Counted from the first letter of the stretch, positions 1 through 5,969 are shown. The stretch is 6,779 nt of DNA from Chloroflexota bacterium (GCA_011051745.1 DRKO01000489.1:1-6779), one strand, 5' to 3'. Notes: generated by a model not told the origin, from the sequence alone. Numbers and translations: made by a program.

Positions 1-141
1 GAAGACCTGCGCCGCGAGATGTCCGCAGCCGCCATCCGGCGGGCGAGAGAGTACGCCTGGCCCCGCATCGCCGACCAGATTCAGCAACTGTACCTCGACT
101 GCGTGGCGGACGTCAGGAAGCAGCCGGCAGAGGACAGATAG
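1..141 (+). CDS. C-terminal end of a probable GT4-type glycosyltransferase (5' partial)
   Basis: An open frame enters from the left edge and stops with TAG at 139-141, giving 46 residues. The tail contains the pattern ARxYAWPRIADQIxxLY, followed by a short charged end. This resembles the C-terminal helix of GT4-family (GT-B fold) glycosyltransferases, where an Ala-Arg, a Trp after Tyr/Ser, and an ILxLY-type ending are usual. Such enzymes move a sugar from a nucleotide-sugar donor to lipid, polysaccharide or small-molecule acceptors in the cytoplasm or at the membrane face. The donor-binding Glu-rich motif lies outside the window, so the family call rests on a short tail only. It converges on ptsI and is separated from it by 117 bases that hold a strong hairpin, so it is not part of the PTS operon. 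Confidence 0.6.
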   Translation, partial: EDLRREMSAAAIRRAREYAWPRIADQIQQLYLDCVADVRKQPAEDR

Positions 142-153
142 GGCAGCGGGGCG

Positions 154-209
154 CACGCCACCCCGAGGGGAAAAGATCATCGCGGGGGTGGCGTGTATGC
201 GCCACCCCC
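154..209. terminator. GC-rich hairpin region between converging genes, probable bidirectional terminator
   Basis: Positions 184-193 (GGGGGTGGCG) and 200-209 (CGCCACCCCC) form a perfect 10-bp stem around a 6-base loop. A third segment at 154-164 (CACGCCACCCC) can also pair perfectly with 185-195, so the central arm has two alternative partners. The element lies between the stop of the glycosyltransferase gene and the stop of ptsI. On the minus strand the sequence after the stem contains a short T run (complement of 171-174, about ten bases beyond the stem). The plus strand has only scattered T residues. Termination is inferred from position and stem strength; the T tracts are not classical. 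Confidence 0.5.
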
Positions 210-258
210 TGTGTCCGTCTTCTGAAAGACCCGCCGCGACCTTCACCCGGAAGAACCG

Positions 259-1989
259 TCAGCCTCCCAGTTCCTCCAGAATCTGATGCATGTAGGCCTC
301 GACCTCGGCGGCCGTCCCGAGGCTGAGAGCCTGTTCGGCGATCTCGGCGGCGCGGTCGCTCGTTAGCTGGCGGATCAGCCACTTGGCCTCTGGAATGGCA
401 CGCGGAACCATGCTGAACTCATCCAGACCGAGGCCAACCAGAATCGGGATCGCCTTCTTCATCCCCGCCAGTTCGCCGCACATGCCCGTCCACTTCCCTT
501 CGGCATGGGAAGCGTCTATCGTCTGCTTGATCAGGCGCAACACGGCGGGATGAAGGGGCTGGAACAGCTTCGCCACGCGCTCGTTGGTGCGATCCACCGC
601 CAGAGTGTACTGGGTCAGGTCATTTGTGCCGAGGCTGAAGAAATCACATTCCTTCGCCAGCACATCGGCCAGAGCGACGGCGGCGGGGGTCTCCACCATG
701 ATGCCAACCGGCACATCGGGGGCATACTCCAGCCCCTCGGATTCCAGCTCGGCCCGCACCTCATCAAGGACAGCGTTCGCCTGCCGCAGCTCATCCAGCC
801 CGCTGATCATGGGATACATGATCAGCACCCGGTGACCAACAGCGGCCCGCAGGATGGCGCGTAGCTGGGTTTTGAAGAGCGGGAGGTCATCCAGACAGAT
901 GCGGATCGCCCGCCAGCCGAGGAAGGGGTTTAGCTCGTCGGCGAACTCCAGATACGAGGGCGGCTTGTCCCCGCCGATGTCAAGCGTGCGGACGATGACC
1001 GGTCGGCCTTCCATCGCCTCAAAAATAGCGCGATAGACGCCGACCTGTTTCTCCTCCGACGGGGGGCGCGTATCCTGCAGATACAGGAACTCGGTTCGCA
1101 GCAGGCCGATCCCCTCGGCCCCGAACTGCACCGCCTCGCGGGCGGAGTCCAGGTCACCGACGTTCGCGCCGATCTCAACGCGGCGGCCATCGGCGGTATA
1201 CGCATCCTCCCCGGCCACAGCCTGAACCTCGGCCAGACGGGCCTTCTGACGCTCGCGGGCCTTCTCGTAACGCTTGACCGTGCTCTGTCTGGGATCGACG
1301 ATCACCACCCCTTCGGAGCCATCCAGAACAAGCGTCGCCCCATCGGGAATCTGATCCAGCGCCTCCACCCCCAGCCCGACCACCGCCGGTAAGCCCAGCG
1401 TGCGGGCCAGAATCGCAGTGTGCGAGGTCAGGCCACCCACAGCGGTGCAGAAACCCAGCGTTAGCTGTGGGTCAAGCCGGGCCGTGTCCGACGGGGTGAG
1501 GTCCTGGGCAACGATGATCGAGGGCTGGCTGAGCTTGTCAAGCGAAGTATCAGGCAGGCCAAGCAGGATGCGCAGGACGCGGCGACCGACATCCTGAACG
1601 TCAAGGGCGCGGGCGGCGAAATACTCGTCCTCCATCGCACTTAACTGAGCGGCGATGTCCTTGACCGCCTCCGATACGGCCTGCTCGATATTCCTGCCAG
1701 CTTCCACCCGCTTTTTGACCTCATCCTGAAGCATCGGGTCGCTGAGCATCATGGCGTGCGCGTCAAAAATGGCGGCGCTTTCCTCGTCGGCCCGCTCCAG
1801 AACAAGGTCCCGCAGGGTTGCCAGTTCCTCCCGCGCCTGCTCAGAGGCAGCCTCAAAGCGGGCCAGTTCCTCCTCCGGGGAAGCCGCCTTGCGCTGCGGG
1901 ACTTCCAGATGGAGGGGCTGGTAGCGGAAGGCGGGGCCAATAGCGATCCCTTCCGAAGCAGCAATGCCCTGTAGTTTTCGTTCGCTCAT
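259..1989 (-). CDS. ptsI: PTS Enzyme I (phosphoenolpyruvate-protein phosphotransferase)
   Basis: This cytoplasmic enzyme autophosphorylates with PEP and passes the phosphate to HPr, the first step of every PTS. The product is 576 residues, the normal length (E. coli has 575). The N-terminal HPr-binding helical region covers about residues 30-145. The swivelling phosphohistidine domain carries GGLTSHTAI at 185-193 with the active His190. The PEP-binding barrel shows GIGLLRTEFLY (293-303), TLDIGGDK (335-342), NPFLGWRAIR (354-363), MVETPAA (431-437), FSLGTNDLTQY (451-461) and TGMCGELAG (501-509) with the catalytic Cys504. No key residue is missing. The ATG at 1989 is preceded by AGGG seven to eight bases upstream, a modest ribosome site. 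It is the last gene of the leftward cluster, 240 bases after ptsH, and may have its own promoter (see 2075-2102). Confidence 0.97.
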   Translation of the reverse strand: MSERKLQGIAASEGIAIGPAFRYQPLHLEVPQRKAASPEEELARFEAASEQAREELATLRDLVLERADEESAAIFDAHAMMLSDPMLQDEVKKRVEAGRNIEQAVSEAVKDIAAQLSAMEDEYFAARALDVQDVGRRVLRILLGLPDTSLDKLSQPSIIVAQDLTPSDTARLDPQLTLGFCTAVGGLTSHTAILARTLGLPAVVGLGVEALDQIPDGATLVLDGSEGVVIVDPRQSTVKRYEKARERQKARLAEVQAVAGEDAYTADGRRVEIGANVGDLDSAREAVQFGAEGIGLLRTEFLYLQDTRPPSEEKQVGVYRAIFEAMEGRPVIVRTLDIGGDKPPSYLEFADELNPFLGWRAIRICLDDLPLFKTQLRAILRAAVGHRVLIMYPMISGLDELRQANAVLDEVRAELESEGLEYAPDVPVGIMVETPAAVALADVLAKECDFFSLGTNDLTQYTLAVDRTNERVAKLFQPLHPAVLRLIKQTIDASHAEGKWTGMCGELAGMKKAIPILVGLGLDEFSMVPRAIPEAKWLIRQLTSDRAAEIAEQALSLGTAAEVEAYMHQILEELGG

Positions 1990-2074
1990 GGGTATTCCCT
2001 GTTCACTCCAGAGGTTAGGGGAAGGTAATCAAATTTAACTCACCGGCTGCTCACGCTTCTGTGGCTGTGCCCGT

Positions 2075-2102
2075 TGGTGAGGTCACCAGAGAGCTTATTC
2101 TA
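2075..2102 (-). promoter_or_regulatory. Candidate ptsI promoter with a dyad at the transcription start
   Basis: On the minus strand TAGAAT (complement of 2097-2102) matches the -10 consensus at five of six positions. Eight bases further downstream lies the inverted repeat TGGTGA-CC-TCACCA (2075-2088), which would overlap the start of transcription, a typical repressor position. There is no convincing -35 hexamer 16-18 bases upstream, so a promoter here would be weak or activator-dependent. The regulator that might bind the dyad is not identified. The dyad does not resemble the TTCACA/TGTGAA sites near the SorC-type gene. Confidence 0.3.
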
Positions 2103-2126
2103 CCCGAAAGCGGCGATGGCGTGGAA

Positions 2127-2156
2127 TCCCGATCAGACTCTGCCGTGTGATCGGGA
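2127..2156. other. Perfect 9-bp hairpin in the ptsH-ptsI gap
   Basis: TCCCGATCA (2127-2135) pairs perfectly with TGATCGGGA (2148-2156) around a 12-base loop. It lies in the 240-base gap between ptsH and ptsI, about 75 bases after the ptsH stop. On the minus strand the stem is followed by ATTCCACG, without a T run, so a classical terminator is unlikely. It may be an attenuating or RNA-stabilising structure that separates ptsH and ptsI expression, or the end of an upstream message in front of the candidate ptsI promoter. The rest of the gap shows no supported gene. Confidence 0.4.
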
Positions 2157-2229
2157 AAATGCGACGAGGCAAGAGCGCAGCTACTCCCGGACGGGAACAC
2201 CGCAGACCCGTGAGTAAATAGCCATCCGG

Positions 2230-2502
2230 TTACTCGCCGAAGTTGCTCTCAACCAGTTCTTTGAGAGCCGCCACCGCTTCATCAGCCTGCTCGCCCTCCG
2301 CCTCGATCACGATGGTATGCCCTTTGTTCACCCCCAGCGTCAGAACGGAGAGAATGCTCTTTGCATTGACCGGCTGCCCGTCTGTTGTCTTGTTGGCAAT
2401 GGTGATATCGCAGGGGAAGCTTGAGGCCAGCTTTACGAACAGGGCCGCTGGCCGCGCGTGCAGCCCGACTTCATGTTGAACGGTGACTTCAACCTGTGGC
2501 AC
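2230..2502 (-). CDS. ptsH: PTS phosphocarrier protein HPr
   Basis: HPr is the small cytoplasmic carrier that takes phosphate from Enzyme I and gives it to the IIA component. The 90-residue product has the phosphorylation site GLHARPAA at 13-20 with His15 and the adjacent Arg17. The second conserved segment is NAKSILSVLTLGV at 46-58. Its serine, which corresponds to the regulatory Ser46 of other HPr proteins, sits at position 49 because the loop around residues 37-46 has three extra residues compared with E. coli HPr. No HPr kinase gene is visible, so Ser phosphorylation is only a possibility. Translation starts at GTG (2502); a strong AAGGAG six bases upstream supports it. The gene lies between the unknown membrane-protein gene and ptsI, 267 and 240 bases away respectively. 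Confidence 0.96.
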   Translation of the reverse strand: MPQVEVTVQHEVGLHARPAALFVKLASSFPCDITIANKTTDGQPVNAKSILSVLTLGVNKGHTIVIEAEGEQADEAVAALKELVESNFGE

Positions 2503-2508
2503 GACTCA

Positions 2509-2514
2509 CTCCTT
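2509..2514 (-). promoter_or_regulatory. Strong ribosome binding site deciding the GTG start of ptsH
   Basis: The minus strand reads AAGGAG, then six bases, then GTG. This is near-ideal spacing and supports the GTG start. Starting at GTG gives the usual HPr length, with the active histidine at position 15. Confidence 0.8.
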
Positions 2515-2526
2515 CGCAGATGTGTG

Positions 2527-2532
2527 ATGATA
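2527..2532 (-). promoter_or_regulatory. Possible -10 element for a ptsH promoter
   Basis: TATCAT on the minus strand matches the -10 consensus at five of six positions. It lies just upstream of the ptsH ribosome site, which would give a leader of about 17 bases. No good -35 element is seen. It is listed because the 267-base gap before ptsH suggests a separate start, but one short hexamer is weak evidence. Confidence 0.2.
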
Positions 2533-2714
2533 GATGCATGGGACGCGACAGGAATCCGATAAATCCTCTCGTGTTCCTTCAGAGACCTTTCCTTGAAAAA
2601 TGCCCTCCGCTCAAACCGCCTGCAGGGGGCTGGCCGGGGAATCTCAAACGGCAGGACGACCGGAGAACTCCTCCGCCACTCGTACAGGAGGCTCCACGTA
2701 TCGGGGGGAGAATA

Positions 2715-2730
2715 CCGGAGACGCCTCCGG
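2715..2730. other. 6-bp hairpin downstream of the membrane-protein gene
   Basis: CCGGAG (2715-2720) and CTCCGG (2725-2730) pair perfectly around a 4-base loop, 39 bases after the stop of the 2770-3204 gene in the direction of transcription. On the minus strand the stem is followed by TATTCTCCCCCC, which is poor in T. It could be a weak terminator or a 3'-end-stabilising structure in the 267-base gap before ptsH. Nothing gene-like is supported in the rest of that gap. Confidence 0.3.
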
Positions 2731-2769
2731 CGGGCAAATCGCCGCCCCGGCCTGTCCCTGTCACAGTGC

Positions 2770-3204
2770 TCAGCCGTCGGGGTCTGCCTCAGAGTCGGGG
2801 GGCGAAGCCAGAGAAGCCAGTTCCTCCAGCGCCTCGGCGGCCAGTTCCTCCGGGGACAGCAGGGCCTTCACAACCTCAACGGACTTACGACGGGGCCAGA
2901 GGGCCATCTGAGGAGCTACAAACGGATAGCGCCTCTCATCAATCACGCTCTCCCAGGGGATTTCGATCTCGCGCAGGACGCGCTTAATTTTGGCTCCGGC
3001 GTGGATATCGGGGTGTTCTCGCATCTGATCCACCATCGCGCCGATCAGCCGCTTGCGGATACCGGAGAGGTTGACCCACGAGAAGACCATGACAAAGCCG
3101 TATATCAACACGATTGAGTTGATAAACAGGCTGTGCTCCTCATAAAAATAGAGAATCTGCACCCCGATCGGGCCGAGGAACGACTCAACTAGCGCACGGA
3201 CCAT
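2770..3204 (-). CDS. Unrecognised 144-residue membrane-anchored protein in a PTS operon
   Basis: I do not recognise this family. From the ATG at 3204 the product is 144 residues. A hydrophobic, partly amphipathic segment (about 4-21) is followed by one clear membrane span (about 25-46, rich in Ile, Val, Phe and Trp). Next comes a basic segment starting SGIRKR (47-52) that should keep the C-terminal part in the cytoplasm. The soluble part has a charged helix (about 52-82), a distinctive aromatic/proline stretch, IPWESVIDERRYPFVAPQ (82-99), and an acidic helix (117-132) with an Asp/Pro-rich tail. A longer reading begins at GTG 3264 but would translate through a strong hairpin; GGAG seven bases before the 3204 ATG favours the shorter form. 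Its place between gatC and ptsH suggests a role with the transporter or its phosphorelay. That is inference only. Confidence 0.75.
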   Translation of the reverse strand: MVRALVESFLGPIGVQILYFYEEHSLFINSIVLIYGFVMVFSWVNLSGIRKRLIGAMVDQMREHPDIHAGAKIKRVLREIEIPWESVIDERRYPFVAPQMALWPRRKSVEVVKALLSPEELAAEALEELASLASPPDSEADPDG

Positions 3205-3224
3205 GTGCTCACTCCGGCTTTCCC

Positions 3225-3273
3225 CGATAGGCGAGTGGGGCGTCGGATGACGCCCCACACCCACTCTCTATCG
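3225..3273. other. Strong intercistronic hairpin between gatC and the membrane-protein gene
   Basis: GTGGGGCGTC (3235-3244) and GACGCCCCAC (3249-3258) form a perfect 10-bp stem with a 4-base loop. Outside it, CGATAG (3225-3230) pairs with CTATCG (3268-3273). GAGTGGG (3233-3239) can alternatively pair with CCCACTC (3260-3266), giving a longer, bulged form. On the minus-strand transcript the element starts 16 bases after the gatC stop and ends about ten bases before the ribosome site of the next gene. No T run follows. It most likely acts as a 3'-end stabiliser for the gatC message, a processing site, or a partial terminator that lowers expression of the genes downstream. Confidence 0.55.
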
Positions 3274-3289
3274 CTCATGCAAGAGCCTG

Positions 3290-4741
3290 CTAGTCAGTCC
3301 CCCCTGCCGGGGCAGGAGCCTCACCACCAGCAGCAGAACCACCGGGTGCGCCGGCTGCCCGCTCCCAGCCCTCCGGATTGCGGAGGTAGAAGAAGAGCAC
3401 CACCGCCAGCAGAGCGATCAGGATGATCAGACCGATCCACTGGAGGCTGGCTACCAACGTCGTGAACACCCATGGCGTGGGCAGGAAGCCATCGGCAATC
3501 GAGACGATCATCGCAGCCCCTTCGGGGATATCGAAGTTGGCCGCGACGGCGCTCTCGGTCATAAGCGGCGCAAGGCTGTTGGCGAAGAAGAAGCCGACGG
3601 CCATCGCCACCGTGCCGATGATCACGATACGCACCACGTTACCGCGTGTGATGGGCGCAAAGATGGCAACCACGAAGGGGATCACCGCCAGGTCGGCGAA
3701 CAGGATCACGCGGTTGCCGGGCAGGATGACGGACAGCAGGATGCTGATGGGAACCAGAATCAGGGAGGCCGAGATCACCGAGGGGTGACCGATCAGGATG
3801 GCCGAGTCGAGGCCGATGTAGACCTCACGCCCGGAGGCCCGCTTCTGCATGAACTCGCGGGCAGACTCGGAGATGGGGATCAGGCCCTCCATCAGAATCT
3901 GGACCATACGGGGGAGCAGGACCATCACCGCCGCCAGGTTGACGCCCAGCTTGAGGACGTCGGCCAGGAACTGGGTGAAGCCGCTCTCCGCAATGTCGGG
4001 GAAGAAGCCTAGGATGCCCAGGATCAGGCCGATGATCAGGCCCAGGATCATGGGGTCGCCGAAGGTGGGGCCAAACGTCTTCTGAATGGCCTCCGGGTCG
4101 GCGTCAAGGTCGCGCAGGCCGGGGATCTGGTCAATCACCCAGTTCAGGGGGATTGCCAGCGGGACGTAGGCAGATGATGTCCCGTGAGGGATCGAGATGC
4201 CGGGCAGGTTGTAGAAGTCCTGCACGGCAGGCGCCGTCCAGTCGGCGAAGAACAGCATGAGAGCCGCCATGATGGCTGCCGCAACCAGCCCCAGCTCAAG
4301 CTTCCCCGTCGCGGAAACGATCAGCGAACCAATGAACGCGAAGTGCCAGAAGTTCCAGACATCCACGTTGAGGGTCTTCGTCAGGCGGAGAACAAGCATC
4401 ACGATGTTCACAGCCAGCGCGATGGGGATCACCCACAGCCCCACCGAGGAGCCAAAGGCAATCGCAGCCGCCGAGGGCCAGCCGACATCCACGATGTCGC
4501 GCTGAATACCCAGGTTGTTGACCATCGCCTGAGAAACATCGGTCAGCGAGTTCCACATCAGCCCGATGACCAGGTTAATGCCCACAAAGGCCACACCGAT
4601 CACCACAGCCGAGCGGAACGCCCGCCCCAGCTTCGTGCCCAATGCGATAGCGAAGATGAAGATAAAGATGGGCAGAAGTACGAATGACCCCAGCGCGTTG
4701 AGGAAATCCTGTACTCCTTGCAGGAAATCCAGAAACGACAT
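3290..4741 (-). CDS. gatC: PTS galactitol-family permease, IIC component
   Basis: This is the membrane channel subunit of a Gat-family PTS, which carries the substrate in while IIB phosphorylates it. The 483-residue protein is almost wholly hydrophobic, with roughly ten to twelve membrane segments. It follows E. coli GatC (about 450 residues) along its length as I recall that sequence: GFVGINLVIGL-type segment near 50-61, VDVGWP (84-89), NVDVWN (125-130), IPHGTS (184-189), IGLDSAILIGHPSV (309-322), PGN (341-343) and RGN (366-368). After the last span (about 434-453) there is a 30-residue tail of Gly, Ala and Pro that GatC lacks. The ATG at 4741 has AAGGAGG nine bases upstream. Known Gat-family substrates are polyols such as galactitol, so a polyol is likely, but the exact substrate cannot be read from the sequence. 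gatB lies 231 bases upstream. Confidence 0.94.
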   Translation of the reverse strand: MSFLDFLQGVQDFLNALGSFVLLPIFIFIFAIALGTKLGRAFRSAVVIGVAFVGINLVIGLMWNSLTDVSQAMVNNLGIQRDIVDVGWPSAAAIAFGSSVGLWVIPIALAVNIVMLVLRLTKTLNVDVWNFWHFAFIGSLIVSATGKLELGLVAAAIMAALMLFFADWTAPAVQDFYNLPGISIPHGTSSAYVPLAIPLNWVIDQIPGLRDLDADPEAIQKTFGPTFGDPMILGLIIGLILGILGFFPDIAESGFTQFLADVLKLGVNLAAVMVLLPRMVQILMEGLIPISESAREFMQKRASGREVYIGLDSAILIGHPSVISASLILVPISILLSVILPGNRVILFADLAVIPFVVAIFAPITRGNVVRIVIIGTVAMAVGFFFANSLAPLMTESAVAANFDIPEGAAMIVSIADGFLPTPWVFTTLVASLQWIGLIILIALLAVVLFFYLRNPEGWERAAGAPGGSAAGGEAPAPAGGTD

Positions 4742-4806
4742 ATCCTCTTGCCTCCTTCACGAAAGAACGTGGTGGAACGACCGAACAAGCGATCCCGTAA
4801 CTGCGC

Positions 4807-4849
4807 GGGGCACATGGAAGGGGTATAAACTCACCGCTCCATGTTCCCC
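4807..4849. other. Long hairpin in the gatB-gatC gap
   Basis: Positions 4807-4818 and 4838-4849 are complementary at 11 of 12 positions (GGGG, one mismatch, then ACATGGA/TCCATGT) around a 19-base loop. It lies within the 231-base gap between gatB and gatC, roughly 50 bases before the gatC ribosome site. There is no T run after it on the minus strand, so it looks like an mRNA structure rather than a terminator. I see no supported gene in the rest of this gap. Confidence 0.4.
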
Positions 4850-4972
4850 TTCCTCATGTAAGCTGGCATGCCTGTATCCGCTCTCCCCCTCCTTCCCCCC
4901 GAATGGACATTCAGGTTCCCACCGACAGAAAGGCGATGTCCCGGATGGCCGGTGCGCAGGTCGCCGGGTGGG

Positions 4973-5263
4973 CTAGTCTTTCTTGAGTTCTTCGATGATC
5001 TGCTGGAGAACCTGATCTTTCCCGATGCCGGTCAGAAAGGCCAGCCCCTGAATGACAGGGACTCCGAGGTCCTGCGCAACAGGTGTCGTCGTGACGATCA
5101 GGTCCGCTTCTTTGGCGAGCGTAGGGACCTCTGCCGCCTTGCACTGACGGGTGCGCACGGGGATGCCCGCTTCTTTGCAGGCTTCTTCAATGGCCTTGGC
5201 GACCACTGTGGAGGTGGCGATTGCGGTTCCGCAGGCCACCAGGACAACTTTCTCCTTGCTCAT
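4973..5263 (-). CDS. gatB: PTS galactitol-family IIB component
   Basis: IIB receives phosphate from IIA on a cysteine and gives it to the substrate held in IIC. The 96-residue cytoplasmic protein has the P-loop-like signature VACGTAIATST at 9-19 with the active Cys11 at the end of the first strand. This closely matches E. coli GatB, where IVACGGAVATST occupies the same place. Later features of the family are QCKAAEV (40-46), a DLIVTTTPV strand (54-62) and a GxPVIQGLAFLTGIG segment (67-81). The length matches the family (about 94-95). The ATG at 5263 has AGAGGAG eight bases upstream. It is the second gene of the leftward operon, 85 bases after the IIA gene. Fructose- or lactose-type IIB proteins are less likely because of the Cys-Gly-x-Ala-x-Ala-Thr-Ser pattern and the GatC neighbour. 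Confidence 0.95.
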   Translation of the reverse strand: MSKEKVVLVACGTAIATSTVVAKAIEEACKEAGIPVRTRQCKAAEVPTLAKEADLIVTTTPVAQDLGVPVIQGLAFLTGIGKDQVLQQIIEELKKD

Positions 5264-5348
5264 AAGTGCAACTCCTCTGCAAAGAAAACCACAGTTCTAC
5301 AGCCTTCGACCGGGTCTCCTCGCCGTCGCAAACCGGCAGAGGGGCCTC

Positions 5349-5822
5349 TCAAGCCGGGGCTTCCAGTTCCTCCAGCACAGAGAAGACCTCCTCAGGCGTG
5401 GCTGCCGAGACAAGGCGGGAGACGATCTCAGGTTTCTGGAGGATACCGGCCACCTGCTGCAACATCTCGATCTGCGATTTGGGCTTGTCAAGCGCCAGCA
5501 TAATGACCAGCCGAACGGGCACTTCCTCCTCCGGCTCAACCATATTATGGAAGACCACCGGCTTCTTAAGCGTGGCGAGAGCCAGAGCAGGCCGCCTGAC
5601 GTACTCGATATCCACGTGGGGAATGGCGGCGTTGACATCTCCCCCCAGAGGTAAGCCGGTCGGCATGCTGGCCTCGCGGGCCAGCGTCGCCTCGACAAAA
5701 CCATCCTTCACAAAACCGAGCCGGTTCAGGATGCCGCCCAGCTTTTCAATGACCTGGGTGGAGTTTCTGGCTTCCATCTGGAGGACGATTGCTTCAGGAT
5801 GCAGAAGTTCGGTAATACCCAT
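5349..5822 (-). CDS. gatA: PTS IIA component, fructose/mannitol/galactitol type
   Basis: IIA takes phosphate from HPr and hands it to IIB in the cytoplasm. The protein belongs to the EIIA type-2 fold (fructose/mannitol family, which includes GatA). Its signature is REASMPTGLP at about 49-58 followed by AIPHVD at 66-71, with the phosphorylated His69. The acidic/hydrophobic RLVIMLALD strand (about 104-112) and the C-terminal helices are also typical. At 157 residues it has normal length. I chose ATG at 5822, giving MGITELLHPE, with GAGG ten bases upstream. TTG at 5828 would add two residues, but its spacing of four bases is short. As first gene of the PTS operon it follows the divergent control region. 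The symbol rests mainly on the gatB-gatC context; a generic name such as ptsN-like IIA would fit the sequence alone. Confidence 0.92.
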   Translation of the reverse strand: MGITELLHPEAIVLQMEARNSTQVIEKLGGILNRLGFVKDGFVEATLAREASMPTGLPLGGDVNAAIPHVDIEYVRRPALALATLKKPVVFHNMVEPEEEVPVRLVIMLALDKPKSQIEMLQQVAGILQKPEIVSRLVSAATPEEVFSVLEELEAPA

Positions 5823-5920
5823 CTTCAAAAAGCCTCAAGAGAGCCGCCACTGGTTGGGAAAGGATAAGGGCTTTCTCTGAGCGGCGTTGATTCACAAATA
5901 GAAACACACTTCCTGCTCAT

Positions 5921-5949
5921 AAGATAGCATCATTCTTTGTCATTTGTGC
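5921..5949 (-). promoter_or_regulatory. Candidate promoter of the PTS operon
   Basis: On the minus strand TATCTT (complement of 5921-5926) matches four of six -10 positions. A 17-base spacer leads to GCACAA (complement of 5944-5949), which is a poor -35. Transcription would start near 5914 and leave a leader of about 90 bases before gatA. The poor -35 and a perfect dyad centred about 48 bases upstream of the start (5956-5969) fit an activator-dependent promoter, although repression is not excluded. A TTCACA half-site at 5891-5896 lies downstream of the start. Confidence 0.35.
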
Positions 5950-5955
5950 TTAAAA

Positions 5956-5969
5956 TTCACATATGTGAA
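5956..5969. promoter_or_regulatory. Perfect 14-bp operator palindrome TTCACATATGTGAA
   Basis: The site is fully self-complementary, and its half-site TTCACA recurs elsewhere in the same intergenic region (5891-5896, and 6037-6070). It lies between the divergent gatA and SorC-type genes, just upstream of the proposed PTS -35. The most economical reading is a binding site for the adjacent SorC-type regulator. The half-site resembles the reversed halves of CRP sites, but the spacing does not fit CRP. Confidence 0.65.

Noticed and set aside
1988..2008. Six-codon frame starting GTG and overlapping the ptsI start (possible leader peptide)
   Set aside because: No ribosome site precedes it, and so short an overlap can easily occur by chance.
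2579..2764. 61-residue minus-strand open frame in the gap before ptsH
   Set aside because: Gly/Ser/Arg-rich without any motif or membrane segment; typical of random open frames in GC-rich DNA.
2593..3117. 174-residue plus-strand open frame
   Set aside because: It lies antisense to the 2770-3204 membrane-protein gene, has no recognisable domain, and is a product of GC-rich codon use on the other strand.
3205..3264. Longer form of the membrane protein starting at GTG 3264
   Set aside because: The extra 20 residues are encoded by the strong hairpin and have odd composition, while the ATG at 3204 has a well-placed GGAG.
4868..5503. 211-residue plus-strand open frame
   Set aside because: It runs antisense through gatB and part of the IIA gene, both certain genes. 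Low-complexity Arg/Pro-rich composition points to a shadow frame.
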